The notes under the pieces: model-generated | Told to the model about the DNA's origin: nothing | Database searches by the model: none | What the model saw: only the letters and a program-made list of their open reading frames with translations | Part shown: positions 22,870 to 64,000 of the stretch, in pieces | How the letters are laid out: every line of letters starts with the position of its first letter | How positions within the stretch are numbered: the first letter of the stretch is position 1 | Origin: Chamaelirium japonicum | Lineage: Eukaryota; Streptophyta; Magnoliopsida; Liliales; Melanthiaceae | Direction: 5' to 3' | Length of the DNA: 64,000 bases | Assembly (NCBI GenBank): GCA_947650365.1 | Contig: OX393549.1 | Span: 94,896,195 to 94,960,194 of the forward strand | Translations under genes and position numbers: made by a program

Positions 22870-25533
22870 ATGACTTCTGAGATGGAGAGGAAACCTAGCA
22901 AGTCTAGTGAGAAGCCTGAACCTTTCGACGGCAAGAACTTTAAGCGATGGCAGATGAAACTTCGGTTCTATCTGACTGTCCTTAAGGTTGTCGATCTTAT
23001 TAGCTTAGAGAAGCCTAATCTTTCTACTGAATCGGATGGTTCCTCGAACCAGTCCGATATAGACTCCTGGGAGAGGCAGGACTACCTATGTAGGAATTAT
23101 ATCCTTAACTGTCTAGTTCCCGACCTTTATGATGTGTACTTCACCTGTAAGTCCGCCAAGGATCTGTGGAACTCTTTAGAGAAGAAGTATGCCACAGAGG
23201 ATGCCGGTTCTAAGAAGTTTGTGGTCGGGAAGCTCCTGGAGTTCAAAATGGAAGATGGGAAGTCTGTGGTCTCCCAACTAGAGGAGATACAGATTATCAT
23301 CCATGAGGTCCTCGCAGAGGGCTACAATATCTGCGAGGGATTCCAAGTGGCAACTATCATCGAGAAGTTGCCTCCCTCGTGGAAGGAGTACAAGAACAGC
23401 TTGAAGCACAAGAGGAAGGAGATGACCCTGGAAGACCTCGTTGTCCGAATTCGTATAGAGGAGGACAACCGAGTGTCGGAGCAAAGGGAGCGAGCCTATA
23501 TGATAAAGGGCAAGGCCAACCTCGTGGAGGGAAAGTCTTCCAATAAGAAGGTTCAAGCTCCCAAGCCATTCGAGAAGAACAAGCAATCCAAACCCCAGTT
23601 CAAAAAGAAGCCGAAGGGAGACTGCTTCGTGTGCGGCAAGCCAGGTCACCTGGCTAGGGAGTGCCGCTTCAATGCAGCTAATCGGCCGAAGAACAAGTCC
23701 GAGGCGAACGTGGCCCAGAGCGGCTACTTCTCGGCAGTGGTGACGGAGGTCAACCTAGTCAGCAACCTTGCAGACTGGTGGGTGGATACGGGAGCTACCC
23801 GGCATATCTGCAGGTCGAAGAGCTCATTTTCTACTTACACATCTGCGGCAGAAGGAGAATCGTTGTACATGGGGAACTCCTCGGTTGCTCGAGTCGCTGG
23901 AAAAGGGAACGTGATTCTGAAGCTCACCTCCGGAAATCTTCTGACTCTGAAGGAGGTGTTGCACGTCCCTAACATCTGGAAGAATCTGGTCTCCGGAGCG
24001 ATGCTGAGCAAGAAGGGTTACAAGCTTGTATTTGAGTCGGACAAATTTGTCCTGACTAGGGGAGGGTCTTTTGTGGGAAAGGGTTACCTTGATGAGGGCT
24101 TATTTAAGTTGAATGTAACCTCTTTCGTTAATGATAATAAAGCTTCATCTTCTGCTTATTTATCTGAGTCTTTTGATCTGTGGCATGCTAGACTAGGACA
24201 CGTTAACTCTAAATCACTTAAAAGGTTAGTTAACTTAGGTAGCGTATCTAAATGTATTCCATTCTTGGATGGAAAGTGTGGCATATGCGTAGAGGCAAAA
24301 TATGCCAAGAAACCTTTTAAGAATGTAGAGCGTAGCCTAGAAACCCTAGACTTAATCCACTCAGACGTGTGCGACCTTAAAGGTTACACTACGAGAGGAG
24401 GGAACAAATATTTCATCACTTTTATCGATGATTGTTCTCGACATTGTTCAATATTTCTCCTTAAGAGTAAGGACGAGAGTTTGATCAAGTTTATATCCTA
24501 CAAGTCTGAGATGGAGAATCAGTTAGGGAAGAGGATCAAAGTCCTTAGGTCGGACAGAGGGGGTGAATATGAGTCCGGAGACTTCACTAAGTTCTGTGAA
24601 GACAAAGGTGTAATTCATCAGACCACTGCTCCATATTCCCCTCAGTCTAATGGAGTAGCTGAGAGGAAGAATAGGACCTTAAAGGACATGGTCAATGCCA
24701 TGATGATTAGTTCAGGGGTACCTACGAACCTGTGGGGGGAGGCTGTACTTTCTGCAGCATATATTCTAAATAGGATCCCATTTAAGGAGTCTGAGCGGAC
24801 ACCGTATGAGATCTTGAGAGGTAGGAAGCCTTCCTATAAACACCTTAAAGTGTGGGGGTGTCTTGCGAAGGCATCCATACCTAACCCCAAGAGGACCAAG
24901 CTAGGTCCTAAAATAGTTGATTCTGTGTTCATAGGATATGCCCATAATAGCAGTGCATATAGGTTTTTAGTAATCCACTCTAAGAGCCCATATATAGATG
25001 ATAATACCATCATCGAGACTAGGGATGCCGAGTTCTTTGAAGACCGGTTTCCTTATAAAGATAGGTCTGAGAGGCCTCAAGAGTACAGCACGCTCGAGAG
25101 GTCTGTTCCTAGGTGTAGGATCGACTCTTCAGACGAGGAAGAGAACGAACCTAGAAGGAGCAAGCGAGCTAGGACTGGTACTTCCTTTGGGCCTGACTTT
25201 ATCATTTATCTAGTGGAAGATGATCCAACTAGTTATGTTGAAGCCATGACCTCAGCTGACTCCATCTTTTGGAAGGAAGCTGTAAACAGTGAACTTGAAT
25301 CCATAACATCCAACGACACCTGGGAGTTAGTGGAGCTTCCTCCTGGTTGCAAAACTGTTGGGTGTAAATGGATATTCAAGAAGAAGCTTAGGGCAGATGG
25401 ATCTATAGAGAGATATAAGGCGAGGTTAGTAGCTAAAGGCTATAGGCAACGAGAGGGAGTGGACTTCTTTGACACTTACTCTCCTGTGACCCGGATTACA
25501 TCCATTAGGGTGCTTATAGCCATAGCCTTGTGA
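22870..25533 (+). CDS. Copia B gag, protease, integrase and RT N-terminus
   Basis: An 887-codon open frame starts at [20 protein letters not shown]. Capsid domain: about residues 15 to 220 ([28 protein letters not shown]). Zinc knuckle: [14 protein letters not shown] at about 252 to 265. Aspartic protease: WVDTGA at about 303 to 308. Integrase: HARLGH...CGIC zinc-binding motif from about 439. Catalytic Asp499 (HSDVCD), Asp562 (SDRGGE) and Glu598 (AERKNRT) give the D-D(35)-E spacing. RT begins near 800 ([20 protein letters not shown]). The frame ends at LIAIAL because a small deletion shifts frame just before [12 protein letters not shown]. The upstream part looks intact. The protein packages, cuts and integrates element cDNA. 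Confidence 0.93.
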   Translation: MTSEMERKPSKSSEKPEPFDGKNFKRWQMKLRFYLTVLKVVDLISLEKPNLSTESDGSSNQSDIDSWERQDYLCRNYILNCLVPDLYDVYFTCKSAKDLWNSLEKKYATEDAGSKKFVVGKLLEFKMEDGKSVVSQLEEIQIIIHEVLAEGYNICEGFQVATIIEKLPPSWKEYKNSLKHKRKEMTLEDLVVRIRIEEDNRVSEQRERAYMIKGKANLVEGKSSNKKVQAPKPFEKNKQSKPQFKKKPKGDCFVCGKPGHLARECRFNAANRPKNKSEANVAQSGYFSAVVTEVNLVSNLADWWVDTGATRHICRSKSSFSTYTSAAEGESLYMGNSSVARVAGKGNVILKLTSGNLLTLKEVLHVPNIWKNLVSGAMLSKKGYKLVFESDKFVLTRGGSFVGKGYLDEGLFKLNVTSFVNDNKASSSAYLSESFDLWHARLGHVNSKSLKRLVNLGSVSKCIPFLDGKCGICVEAKYAKKPFKNVERSLETLDLIHSDVCDLKGYTTRGGNKYFITFIDDCSRHCSIFLLKSKDESLIKFISYKSEMENQLGKRIKVLRSDRGGEYESGDFTKFCEDKGVIHQTTAPYSPQSNGVAERKNRTLKDMVNAMMISSGVPTNLWGEAVLSAAYILNRIPFKESERTPYEILRGRKPSYKHLKVWGCLAKASIPNPKRTKLGPKIVDSVFIGYAHNSSAYRFLVIHSKSPYIDDNTIIETRDAEFFEDRFPYKDRSERPQEYSTLERSVPRCRIDSSDEEENEPRRSKRARTGTSFGPDFIIYLVEDDPTSYVEAMTSADSIFWKEAVNSELESITSNDTWELVELPPGCKTVGCKWIFKKKLRADGSIERYKARLVAKGYRQREGVDFFDTYSPVTRITSIRVLIAIAL

Positions 25534-26750
25534 TTCACCAGATGGATGTAAAGACTGCATTCCTGAATGGTGAATTAGAGGAAGAGATCTATATGGATCA
25601 GCCAGAAGGCTTCGTAGTGCAAGGTTTAGAGCAGAAGGTTTGTAGACTAAAGAAATCTCTTTATGGTCTCAAACAGGCTCCAAAGCAGTGGCACGAAAAG
25701 TTTGACCAAGTATTGACTTCAAGTGGGTTCTCGATTAATGAATCAGATAAGTGCATCTACACTAAGGTCAATGATCAGACTTGCGTGATCATATGCCTTT
25801 ATGTAGATGACATGTTGATATTCGGAACCAACTTGGAAGTTGTGGTGAAAACCAAAAATCTTCTAAGCAGGCACTTTGATATGAAGGACTTAGGAGCTGC
25901 AGATGTCATTTTAGGAATCAAAATTTTGAGAGATTCCAATGGCATAGCTCTATCTCAGTCCCACTATATAGAGAAGGTGCTTAGGAAGTTTGGTCAGATT
26001 GACTGTAGACCTGCCAGAACGCCATATGATTCTTCAGTACATCTGAAGAAGAACATAGGGTTAAGTGTATCACAAGTTGAGTATTCAAGGGTAATTGGCA
26101 GTCTTATGTATATCATGAACTGCACGAGACCCGATATTGCCTATGCGATAGGCAGACTCAGTAGATACACTATTAACCCTAATAAGGAGCATTGGGATGC
26201 TCTAATTCGAGTTCTGAGGTACTTAAAACATACCTTGGATTATGGCATTTTCTTTGGTAGGTATCCTGCTGTCCTAGAGGGGTACAGCGATGCTAATTGG
26301 ATTGCAGATTCTTCGGAAACCAAATCCACTAGCGGGTACGTGTTTACCCTTGGAGGAGGTGCAGTTTCTTGGAAGTCATCCAAGCAAACCTGCATAGCCC
26401 GATCCACTATGGAATCGGAGTTCATAGCCCTAGATAAGACTAGTGAGGAGGGTGAATGGCTAAGGAACTTTCTTATGGATATTCCTTTATGGCCAAAACC
26501 TATTCCTGCTGTTCTTATTCATTGTGATAGCCAAGCAGCTATAATGAGGGCCAAGAACAATTCCTATAATGGAAAGTCTCGACATATTCGTTGAAGACAT
26601 AAATCTGTGCGACAGATGATAAAAGAAGGGATAATTGTCATTGACTATATAAGGTCAAAAGACAACTTAGCAGATCCCTTAACTAAGGGACTAGCTAGAG
26701 AGCTAGTTCTAAATACATCGAGGGGGATGGGGCTGAGGCCTAAGAATTAA
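25530..26750 (+). pseudogene. Copia B RT and RNase H, separated from gag-pol by a frameshift
   Basis: This continues the polyprotein in another frame: [20 protein letters not shown], the RT active site [10 protein letters not shown] (about 25795), [22 protein letters not shown], and RNase [10 protein letters not shown] with [12 protein letters not shown] premature TGA follows KSRHIR at 26592..26594, where a CGA codon is expected; this is consistent with a single C-to-T change at a CpG. The remaining 50 or so codons are open to a TAA at 26748..26750 (RHKSVRQMIKEGI, NLADPLTKGLA). Two lesions therefore separate this element from an uninterrupted polyprotein. Confidence 0.9.
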
Positions 26751-27319
26751 TAAGTTTCCGATAACAGTAACCCAACCTTTGTGACTGGAGATCCCAAGAA
26801 CAAGGTTCAATGGGATAACAAGTTATCCGAGGAACTTGTGGGAGTGCTACCAAGCATATTACCCCTCCCTATGATGTGGTAGTACATTCTGTATCGTTGT
26901 GAGGCTGAGTCATAGACTCTTAATGCTATCTATAGCTGGAATACCAGTGGGGTGAATAGATACAGATCACTCTTTATAGATTGCACTTATACGAGTGTGG
27001 AAGTGAGGCCGCTTCCTATGAGAATTGGGGCCAATTCTCTAAAGCGCTTGTTAAAACCGGGGAGAGCTCATGGCCGTGAATGAGCACAACCGAGAGAGGA
27101 ACTCAATGATGATTGAAGGATGTGTGAGTTGCCTGTTGACTAGGTCTACTATCCAAACTGAGCAGTTCAAGACTTAGGTCACTACTCAGTTAGTAAACCC
27201 TACAGACAAACTCTTAACTGCGGTTCAAGTCGAAAGACACCTCAGTGATTGCACATTCCTATGGAACTCCAAATTTTGTTTTGAATTTTTTGAGATTTAA
27301 AATCATTCATGTGGGGGAT
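26751..27319 (+). other. Copia B 3' non-coding region with polypurine tract
   Basis: An untranslated region ends in CATGTGGGGGAT (27308..27319) just before the 3' LTR, a typical polypurine tract. It contains CCCCTCCCTATGATGT, a motif shared with the same region of Copia A. Confidence 0.8.
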
Positions 27320-28126
27320 TGTTGGTTTTGAATTTTGAATTCAAATGTTTTTTGAATATTTTTGAATCTCATTCTGTTGCCGGGTTTTGTGGGAACGTGT
27401 GTAACAGAAATATGATCAGTTGAGATGAGATCATGGGTTGTTGAGAGGTTAGATGAGATCATGGGTTGTTGAGAGGTTAGAGGAGATCATGGGTTCTGTT
27501 TTCAGCACCGGTTTTAAATACAGAACCTTTGGGAACCCATGAAGCAACATCTCTCTTCATCTTTCTCTCACAACCTCATTCTCTATTTCTCTCTCTCTCT
27601 CAAAAACTCTAGTACGAACCTGTGGGAGTCCAGCACCCCTTTGATCCCTTTCATCCAAGGTGACGTTGCTTGCTTCTGAAGGAGGTGGAGTGCTAAAGCT
27701 TCTCTTTGAAGTTGAGGTGTTCGTCTTGAAGCCGACAATCCGCTATTTGGAGGAGCTACAAGGGGTCGTGATCGGTTCATCATCCATCAAAGCTTCCTTC
27801 TTCAAATCAGATTTTGATATTAATTTTTTGGAGTTCCCTGAGAGTTCCTACGAGCTCTCCTTGGTGCGGAGAAGCTTGAAGTCGTTGTACCCTGGGGGCT
27901 TGTCGTCGGAGGCCGGGAGCACCATCCTACGGCGGCGATCTAGTTTTCAGGGCATTGTGCAAGCACAAGCCTCGGCTCATTTCTTTCGATAAGTTGTTCA
28001 ATCTCCTTCTCTTCTTTCCCTTATTTTGCATCTCTGTAGAAAGCCTTAGCTACCCATCCTTAGCTAGTTAACTCTTCATGAACCTTTGCATGCTAATAGA
28101 ATAGAACTCTATTGTTTTTCCCAACA
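27320..28126 (+). repeat. Copia B 3' LTR
   Basis: Same sequence as the 5' LTR except for two substitutions and an extra 8 nt (about 27570..27577). It is preceded by the polypurine tract CATGTGGGGGAT and followed by the AGGGT target duplication. Confidence 0.95.
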
Positions 28127-28131
28127 AGGGT

Positions 28132-28657
28132 GAGGGGGGTCGGGCTGAGGATGGGGGAAAGGGCTGAAGGAAGGAAGGGGGAGGGGGCTAGCATGGGGTC
28201 TTAAAGGGAGGGGAGGGGCGGCGGCGACCGGCGGGATTCGGGGCGGCGGCGACCGGCAGGATTCGGGGCGGATTTCCCTGGATCGGGGGCCGGCGGGATT
28301 CGCGGCGGGGATCCGGGCGGTGGTCGGATTCGGGCGAGAGAGATGAGAGATCCGAGAGGGAGATGAGAGATCCGAGAGAGATGGGGGAGATCCGGGAGAG
28401 AGAAGGGAGAGATCGGGTGAGAGGGAGAGCTCCGATGAGAGAGAGAGAGAGATCTGAGAAATGGGTGAGAAGAGAGAGGAATAGAGAGAGAGAGAGGGTC
28501 GGCTGGGGGGTTTGGGTCTTGGGGTCGGGTCGGGTTTGGATGGGTTTGGGTTGGGTGGGGTTTTGGGAATTAAGAGAGAGAATGAGAGAGAGAGAGAGAT
28601 ATCTGAGAGAAGAGATAGATAGAGAGAGAGAGAGTGGGACGGCTGGGTTGGGGTTGG

Positions 28658-28694
<37 letters not shown>

Positions 28695-28785
28695 AGAGAG
28701 AGGATGAGAGATGGGTTGGGCCGGGTTTTTAGGGGTGGGTTTTGGGTTTTTTTTTTTTTTCTCTCTTCTAATACCGGTTGTTACA
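28132..28785. repeat. Right remnant of the long LTR, GA-rich with a (GGGTGA)n hexamer tract
   Basis: Irregular GAGAGATCCGAGAGAGATGG-like repeats run from 28330 to 28630. A run of about six GGGTGA/GGTGAG units follows (28656..28693). The segment ends in a T14 tract, CTCTCTTCTAATACC and the terminal GGTTGTTACA. Confidence 0.6.
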
Positions 28786-30135
28786 AAGTGAATCCAAACT
28801 TGCTTTACTACACCAAACCCTTTATCTTCCTCTTCTGCTTCTATCAGTTTGTGCCATCTACATTCATCTAAAGTCATCCTTGGATGTTGTTATTTGCAAC
28901 GCACGAATTACTAGCTCCCCCAACTTAACAAAATTAGAAAATATCGGATGTGCCCTAGAAGCGTCCCATGCATATAGATACACACATTGCCACCTCCACT
29001 ATCAAAGGCGTCATCCCATGCACCTCCCCACTGTCTCCTCCATGCTCTTGTCGTCATCGCCACCGCATCCACCCTCCTCTCCCTCTTCGCCTCCTCCTCC
29101 TCCTCCTCCTCCTCCCCACTCCAATCACCTCACCGAAGCCACTGGTCCCATGCAACTCATCACTACCGCCTCCTTCCCTTCTTCCTCCTCCACCCCTTCT
29201 TCCTCTTCTCCCTCACGCTCCCCCTCCCCCTACCCCTCCCTTCTCCTCTTCCTCCTCATTTTTGCAAACGTGCCCGTCACTCCCGACCAACATGGTTGTC
29301 ACAAAGTGGGGAGGAGAGGGAGGGGGAGGAAAACTGTGTGCGCAAAATTTGGCCAACGCTCATAGACGAGACCCACTAACCCTACTTGAGGGTCGACAAA
29401 GACAACGACCGGACCCACTAGCCCTGCCTAGGGTTTCACAAAGACGATGACAGAACTCACTAGCCTTACTTGAGGGTCCACAAAGACAACAACGGGGCCC
29501 AGTAGCCCTGTCTGGGGATCCACAAAGATGATGACGGGACCACCAGCCCTGCCTGGAGCCTGTCGAAGTGACTACATAAACCACCCCGGACCCCGCATAT
29601 TTTTCAAACCTCCATAAATAACAGACTAGATGAATATTCTAGATCAATCTTTTGATTTCCAGATCAGATTTTCAAAAACTAGAGCTCTAAGATCCATTTA
29701 TTTCTCCTCCTAAGACAGACAAGTGGCACTCGGTATGTCAATGTCACTACATTTCAAGTGTTAGTGAATTAAGGTTACACCCTATAGCATGGAGACGTAG
29801 GCTTCGACTGAACTTCGAGACCACACCTTTGTCTACTCTTCCCTACTCAATCTCTCAACTACGTCAAAGCACAAGTCCACAAACCTCCAACTATTTCAAA
29901 GCTCAAGGCGAAGAACCAATGCTCGAAATCGATTTAACTATTGGGTGGAGTCCTCAGGATCTGTGGGGCGTACTATTAAAGTGGGGGCATTAAAAATTAG
30001 AATCGGACCAGGGGTGTGCGTGATATTGGGGGTGAGCAATTTTGTGAGTGCAAATAGCTACACCTTAAATCCTTGCCATTTAACCAAATCGACCCGGACC
30101 GTATCTTGACTCGACCGGCTCATTTAACTCTTGAC
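28786..30135. other. Intergenic region upstream of TRM112
   Basis: A C/T-rich stretch (28990..29260, with CTCCTCCTCCTCCTCCTCC) gives low-complexity Ser/Pro frames. It is followed by a four to five copy ~42-bp minisatellite at about 29369..29565 with units such as CACTAGCCCTGCC...CACAAAGACGATGAC. I see no gene in it. The frames on both strands over the minisatellite are repeat artefacts. Confidence 0.5.
29369..29565. repeat. 42-bp minisatellite, four to five degenerate copies
   Basis: Each unit contains ACTA(A/G)CC(C/T)T-C(C/T)T-AGGG, then C(A/G)ACAAAGA(C/T)(A/G)A(C/T)GAC. Copies differ by several substitutions, so the array is old. It lies about 0.65 kb upstream of TRM112. Confidence 0.65.
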
Positions 30136-30194
30136 TAGGGTTTAGACGGAGAGACTTTTTATTGAAGGGGCTGCAGAAGTCCCTGCTGCCTTCA

Positions 30195-30225
<31 letters not shown>
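30136..30225 (+). promoter_or_regulatory. TRM112 proximal promoter/leader: telo-box and GA tract
   Basis: TAGGGTTTA (30136..30144), a reversed telo-box, lies 82 nt before the TRM112 ATG. A (GA)n tract interrupted once (30194..30225) runs straight into the start codon. Telo-boxes are frequent upstream of plant translation and ribosome-biogenesis genes, which fits the role of TRM112. No transcription start can be placed. Confidence 0.4.
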
Positions 30226-30226
<1 letters not shown>

Positions 30227-30597
30227 TGAGGCTCCTGACGCACAACATGCTGTCGTGCAACATTAAGGGGGTGAGCAACGGCTACCCGCTGCGGCTGGAG
30301 GTGGAGAAATGGGTGGAGAAGGAGGTGGAGCTCAGCGCCGACTTCCTCCGCAACATCTTCCCCAAGATCGAGTGGGCGGCACTCGTCGGCGCCGCCCGGT
30401 CGCTGGGCTACGGGGAGCTGCCGGACGAGGCGCCGGAGCCGGCGATGCTGGAGTCGGAGGTCTTCCTCCGGCGGTTCCACCACGCCCTCCTGGAGCTCCA
30501 CGTCGAGGAGGGCGCCCTCGTCTGCCCCGAGACCGGCCGCCGCTTCCCCATCAACAAGGGAATCCCGAACATGCTCCTCCACGAGGACGAGGTCTGA
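30226..30597 (+). CDS. TRM112: TRM112 homologue, activator subunit of several methyltransferases
   Basis: An intact single-exon frame of 123 residues runs from MRLLTHNMLSCNIKGVSNGY to MLLHEDEV. TRM112 is a small zinc-ribbon-like protein that stabilises and activates several SAM-dependent methyltransferases acting on tRNA, rRNA and the release factor eRF1. Seen in the sequence: the N-terminal LSCN-KGV motif, a central helical region (VEKWVEKEVELSADFLRNIF) and the C-terminal signature LVCPETGRRFPINKGIPNML. The length is close to the family's roughly 120 to 135 residues. The start is the first ATG after a GA-rich leader. The coding sequence is very GC-rich compared with its surroundings, especially at third positions. 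It converges with the TMEM135-like gene at 32765. It looks functional. Confidence 0.96.
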
Positions 30598-32764
30598 AGC
30601 TCCCCGAAGAGGGCGGATCTTCTCTTGCCGCTTCCTGTGGGGATGTAGGGTTTGGGGGTTTAGGGATTTAGGGTTTTCTTTGGCTTGGATCTGGATTAGG
30701 GTTTCGAATTGGTCCTATTTGTGCAATTTGGATGAATCCAAAGAGAATGGAACTGGTAATACGTTTGCTTTTATATTTCTACTGTGTGCTTGGATAAAAA
30801 CCCTAGTTGATGGATGATCATCTAAAAAGAAAAAAATTGCTTTTAGTTTGGCACCCGTATTTTTTTCGGTACTGTGGTGGTTTTTTTTTTCCCTTTTTTC
30901 GGTTAATGTAGCACAAATCAATCCTACGATTGAACAGCCTATAGTTTCATTTAGACTAAAGTCCCTGTCTTTCATGATAAATCTAAAACTACCTCCTTTC
31001 TTCTCTCCTCTCCCAATTAACTCCGGCGGTGGCAACGGCTGCAGCAAAGGCAGCGGGGGTAGCAACTAGCAGCTCCTATGGTGTCGACGAGTAGCTCCGG
31101 TGACGGCAACGGCAAGCAACAGAGGCGATGACAGCGGCAAGCAGCAAAGGAGGAGATGTCAGCGGCGGTGTCAGTGCGTCGAGGTGGTTCGGTTGAGGTC
31201 CCTAGGTCTAGGTTCAACCCATGGATTGTAGATCTTAGGATTAGGTTTAGGTTCGGTTCGATGGCGGCGAGCAGTTACAACGGTGATGTTCGGTGTTTCG
31301 GTTCAGTGGTGGCGTGCAGGTCCAGCAGTGTTTCAATGGCGGCGTGTAGGTTCATAGGTGGCGGTGAGCAGGTCCGGTGGCGGTGTGTAGGTCCAGCGGT
31401 GGTGGCGAGCATAGTGAGCAGGTCCGGTGGCGGCAGCAAGCTGGTTCGGTGGTTCGATGGCATTCAAATAAAAATTTGAATTACAGTGAAGGGTATTTTT
31501 GTCCACTACATTTGTTTAGATTGCAACTTAAAAGCATCTCCTTAAAAAAGTTTTCACTAACTCACCCCTTTTTTTTTTTTTTCTTTTTTTTGTGTGCTAG
31601 CATCTTTGCTAATCCTAAACTAGCCTCACCCCTAACCTCTAGCCAACCCTCACCCCGACCCTCGAACCCGCCCCCTCTATCATGGTTTCCCCTCGTAGCC
31701 TGGTTTCCAACACCACGTCTAGCTTCCTCCGCCGTCCTCCTTCCTTTTCTTGCGCTAAAAACCTAAGCCACACCGGGGCACATGTCGGTGGTTGTCCATC
31801 AATATTATGGTAGTCGAAGTTGACCTGCCAATATTCGACATCGACATGGTAATGTCGGCGGCTGTTCCCACCAACATTGTCGTTGGCAACCAAGCTTAGG
31901 GAGGAGTCTGGACGTGGCATCGAAAAGGGGACGGCATGGAAGGGACGACGATGTTAGTGGAGGGGGAGGGTGGCGACTTCAGGGCCCAAGTGGTGATGGT
32001 AGACTAGAGGTTAGGGATGAGGGCAGTTTGGATATTCAAAAAACTAAATTGCATAGGTGAGCTTGAACCAATGGGTGCGGATAGAATGTGCCTTGGAAGA
32101 AATATAGGAACTAGAGATTGATACTGTAAGAAAGAAAAGTAATTTTTTTTCGACGCTAGGTGCAGATAGAATCCTCTTCTTTCCTTCTCATCTCTGTCCT
32201 TCCTCCCTCACCATCTTTCTTCTTCCTCCTCCTTCGACCATAGGAGGTCAAGCGATCAACGGTTGTTGAATGGTCCGTGGATGAACTCGGTCTCAGAAGG
32301 CCAAATACACAACAGAAGAGCCCAACCAACAACAACAGAGTGAAAGAAAAAGGAGTAAAGATGGAGGAAGCGACGACAGTGGTTGGTTGGACAAAACTGC
32401 AACAGCAACAGGACGTCGGCCGATGGACGATGACCTACGCAGGTCCGTCTGCTGCTCCGACAGACTTCTCCCGTTGCTCCTGAAAATTGTGCTGCCCTAG
32501 TAAAATGTGTGCTGCAAATAGCTGGACCCCCATTTTAAAATCTTTTTAAAATTAAAAGGACCATAGTCTGGTTTGTCAAGGTTCATACATTTGAGACAAG
32601 CTTCATTGAATAGAAAAATAAAAAAAAAAATTAAATACACAGCGCCGACTGGAAATAACATATCGTGATCAATCCTTTGCTTCTAGGCTAAAGAATGGAG
32701 CCTCCCCTTTTCCTGGCTCTGTAACCACACAAATGTATACACAAAGCACTCTCCAAGCATCCGC
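30598..32764. other. Convergent intergenic region with 3' ends of both genes
   Basis: The TRM112 3' flank (30600..30720) has TTTAGGGATTTAGGGTTTTC repeats. From 31020 to 31470 there are irregular GGTGGCGG / GAGCAGGTCCGGTGGCGG repeats; the phrase AGCAGGTCCGGTGGCGG occurs at about 31366 and 31419. Next to the TMEM135-like stop, about 32590..32764 would be its 3' untranslated region, with an A-rich/T-rich tract at 32615..32635. Short open frames in between resemble nothing known. Confidence 0.4.

Positions 32765-64000
<31,236 letters not shown>

Larger units (their letters stand above)
21808..28126 (+). mobile_element. Copia B: young, nearly intact Ty1/Copia LTR retrotransposon
   Basis: The LTRs at 21808..22606 (799 bp) and 27320..28126 (807 bp) both start TGTTGGTTTTGAATTTTG and end TTTTTCCCAACA. 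The element is flanked by perfect 5-bp target duplications AGGGT (21803..21807 and 28127..28131). The LTRs differ by eye at only two bases (A/C near 21996, C/G near 22245) and one 8-nt indel near 22057. One long polyprotein region is present, with a frameshift in RT and one premature stop in the RNase H tail. The element is 6,319 bp. It sits inside the long LTR at 17468..28785 and is the most recent LTR insertion in the window. Confidence 0.97.
17468..28785. mobile_element. Probable long solo LTR (about 5.0 kb net), split by Copia B
   Basis: The left end is TGTCACAACC and the right end GGTTGTTACA, LTR-style TGT...ACA termini. They are flanked by identical 5-mers AAGTG at 17463..17467 and 28786..28790. 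Removing Copia B and one of its 5-bp duplications leaves about 4,994 bp with no gag or pol. I found no internal second copy of either end, so a solo LTR left by LTR-LTR recombination fits best. A large non-coding retroelement is the alternative. The left part contains a ~300-bp structured GC-balanced block (18530..18850) with the 8-mer TTGCGCGT. The parts next to Copia B are rich in (GA)n and CGACGGGG/CCGGATCGGG-like repeats. Orientation is not determined. Confidence 0.55.

Noticed and set aside
28656-28693. (GGGTGA)n resembling a telomeric repeat
   Set aside because: Plant telomeres are TTTAGGG. This hexamer is a short tract within GA-rich LTR sequence and shows no telomere-like extension.
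28778-29450. Ser/Pro-rich frames (130 to 195 codons) upstream of TRM112
   Set aside because: They cover a CTC/CCT-rich stretch. Three overlapping frames are open at once, which signals low complexity rather than coding.
30309-30671. Frame overlapping TRM112 in another phase (120 codons)
   Set aside because: It is a shadow of the GC-rich TRM112 coding sequence, as is the 146-codon minus-strand frame across the same bases.

Overview
The window is nuclear DNA of a flowering plant. Three spliced or plant-type protein genes are visible, and most of the rest is nested transposable elements and long (TA)n/(GA)n microsatellites. The very GC-rich TRM112 coding sequence and the large TE-filled introns would fit a monocot with a sizeable genome; that is an inference, and no species is assigned.

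Host genes. (1) 5411..5527 (-) is the first coding exon of a UBP3/UBP4-type ubiquitin-specific protease. The rest of the gene lies to the left, beyond an intron longer than 5.4 kb. (2) 30226..30597 (+) is an intact single-exon TRM112 gene. (3) 32765..64000 (-) is the 3' part of a TMEM135-like / Tim17-Tim22-Tim23-family membrane protein gene. Seven exons form a phase-perfect chain of 1,117 nt (371 residues plus stop) across more than 31 kb. The five large introns (4.4 to 8.0 kb) carry nearly all the transposable elements of the right half. TRM112 and the TMEM135-like gene are convergent.

Left half, 6 to 29 kb, is an intergenic nest of transposons. A hAT-like element (6270..7250) precedes Copia A (7742..17131, minus, LTRs about 4% different). 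The gag region of Copia A is split by a non-coding LTR element (12372..15798, LTRs about 2% different) packed with minisatellites. Next is a probable long solo LTR (17468..28785, target duplication AAGTG). Nearly intact Copia B (21808..28126, plus, two substitutions and one 8-nt indel between 800-bp LTRs, target duplication AGGGT) sits inside it. The LTR divergences agree with the nesting order.

Right half, inside the TMEM135-like gene: a hAT-like element with an exact 8-bp target duplication (33668..34562) sits inside an older repeat. Copia C (35710..39298) is a three-LTR composite with about 110 to 140-bp LTRs that has lost reverse transcriptase. There is a dimeric tRNA-type SINE (41538..41810), a gag-to-RNase H deletion derivative of a Ty3/Gypsy element (42955..44053) and two LINE 3' ends (47.2 to 48.4 kb). 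At 59.5 to 63.5 kb a dense run of palindromic elements is separated by (TA)n/(GA)n microsatellites. Several of these palindromes share one core motif, and this cluster is the best candidate for an undescribed element family.

All coordinates, splice sites and divergences were read by eye. No alignment, database search or folding was run.
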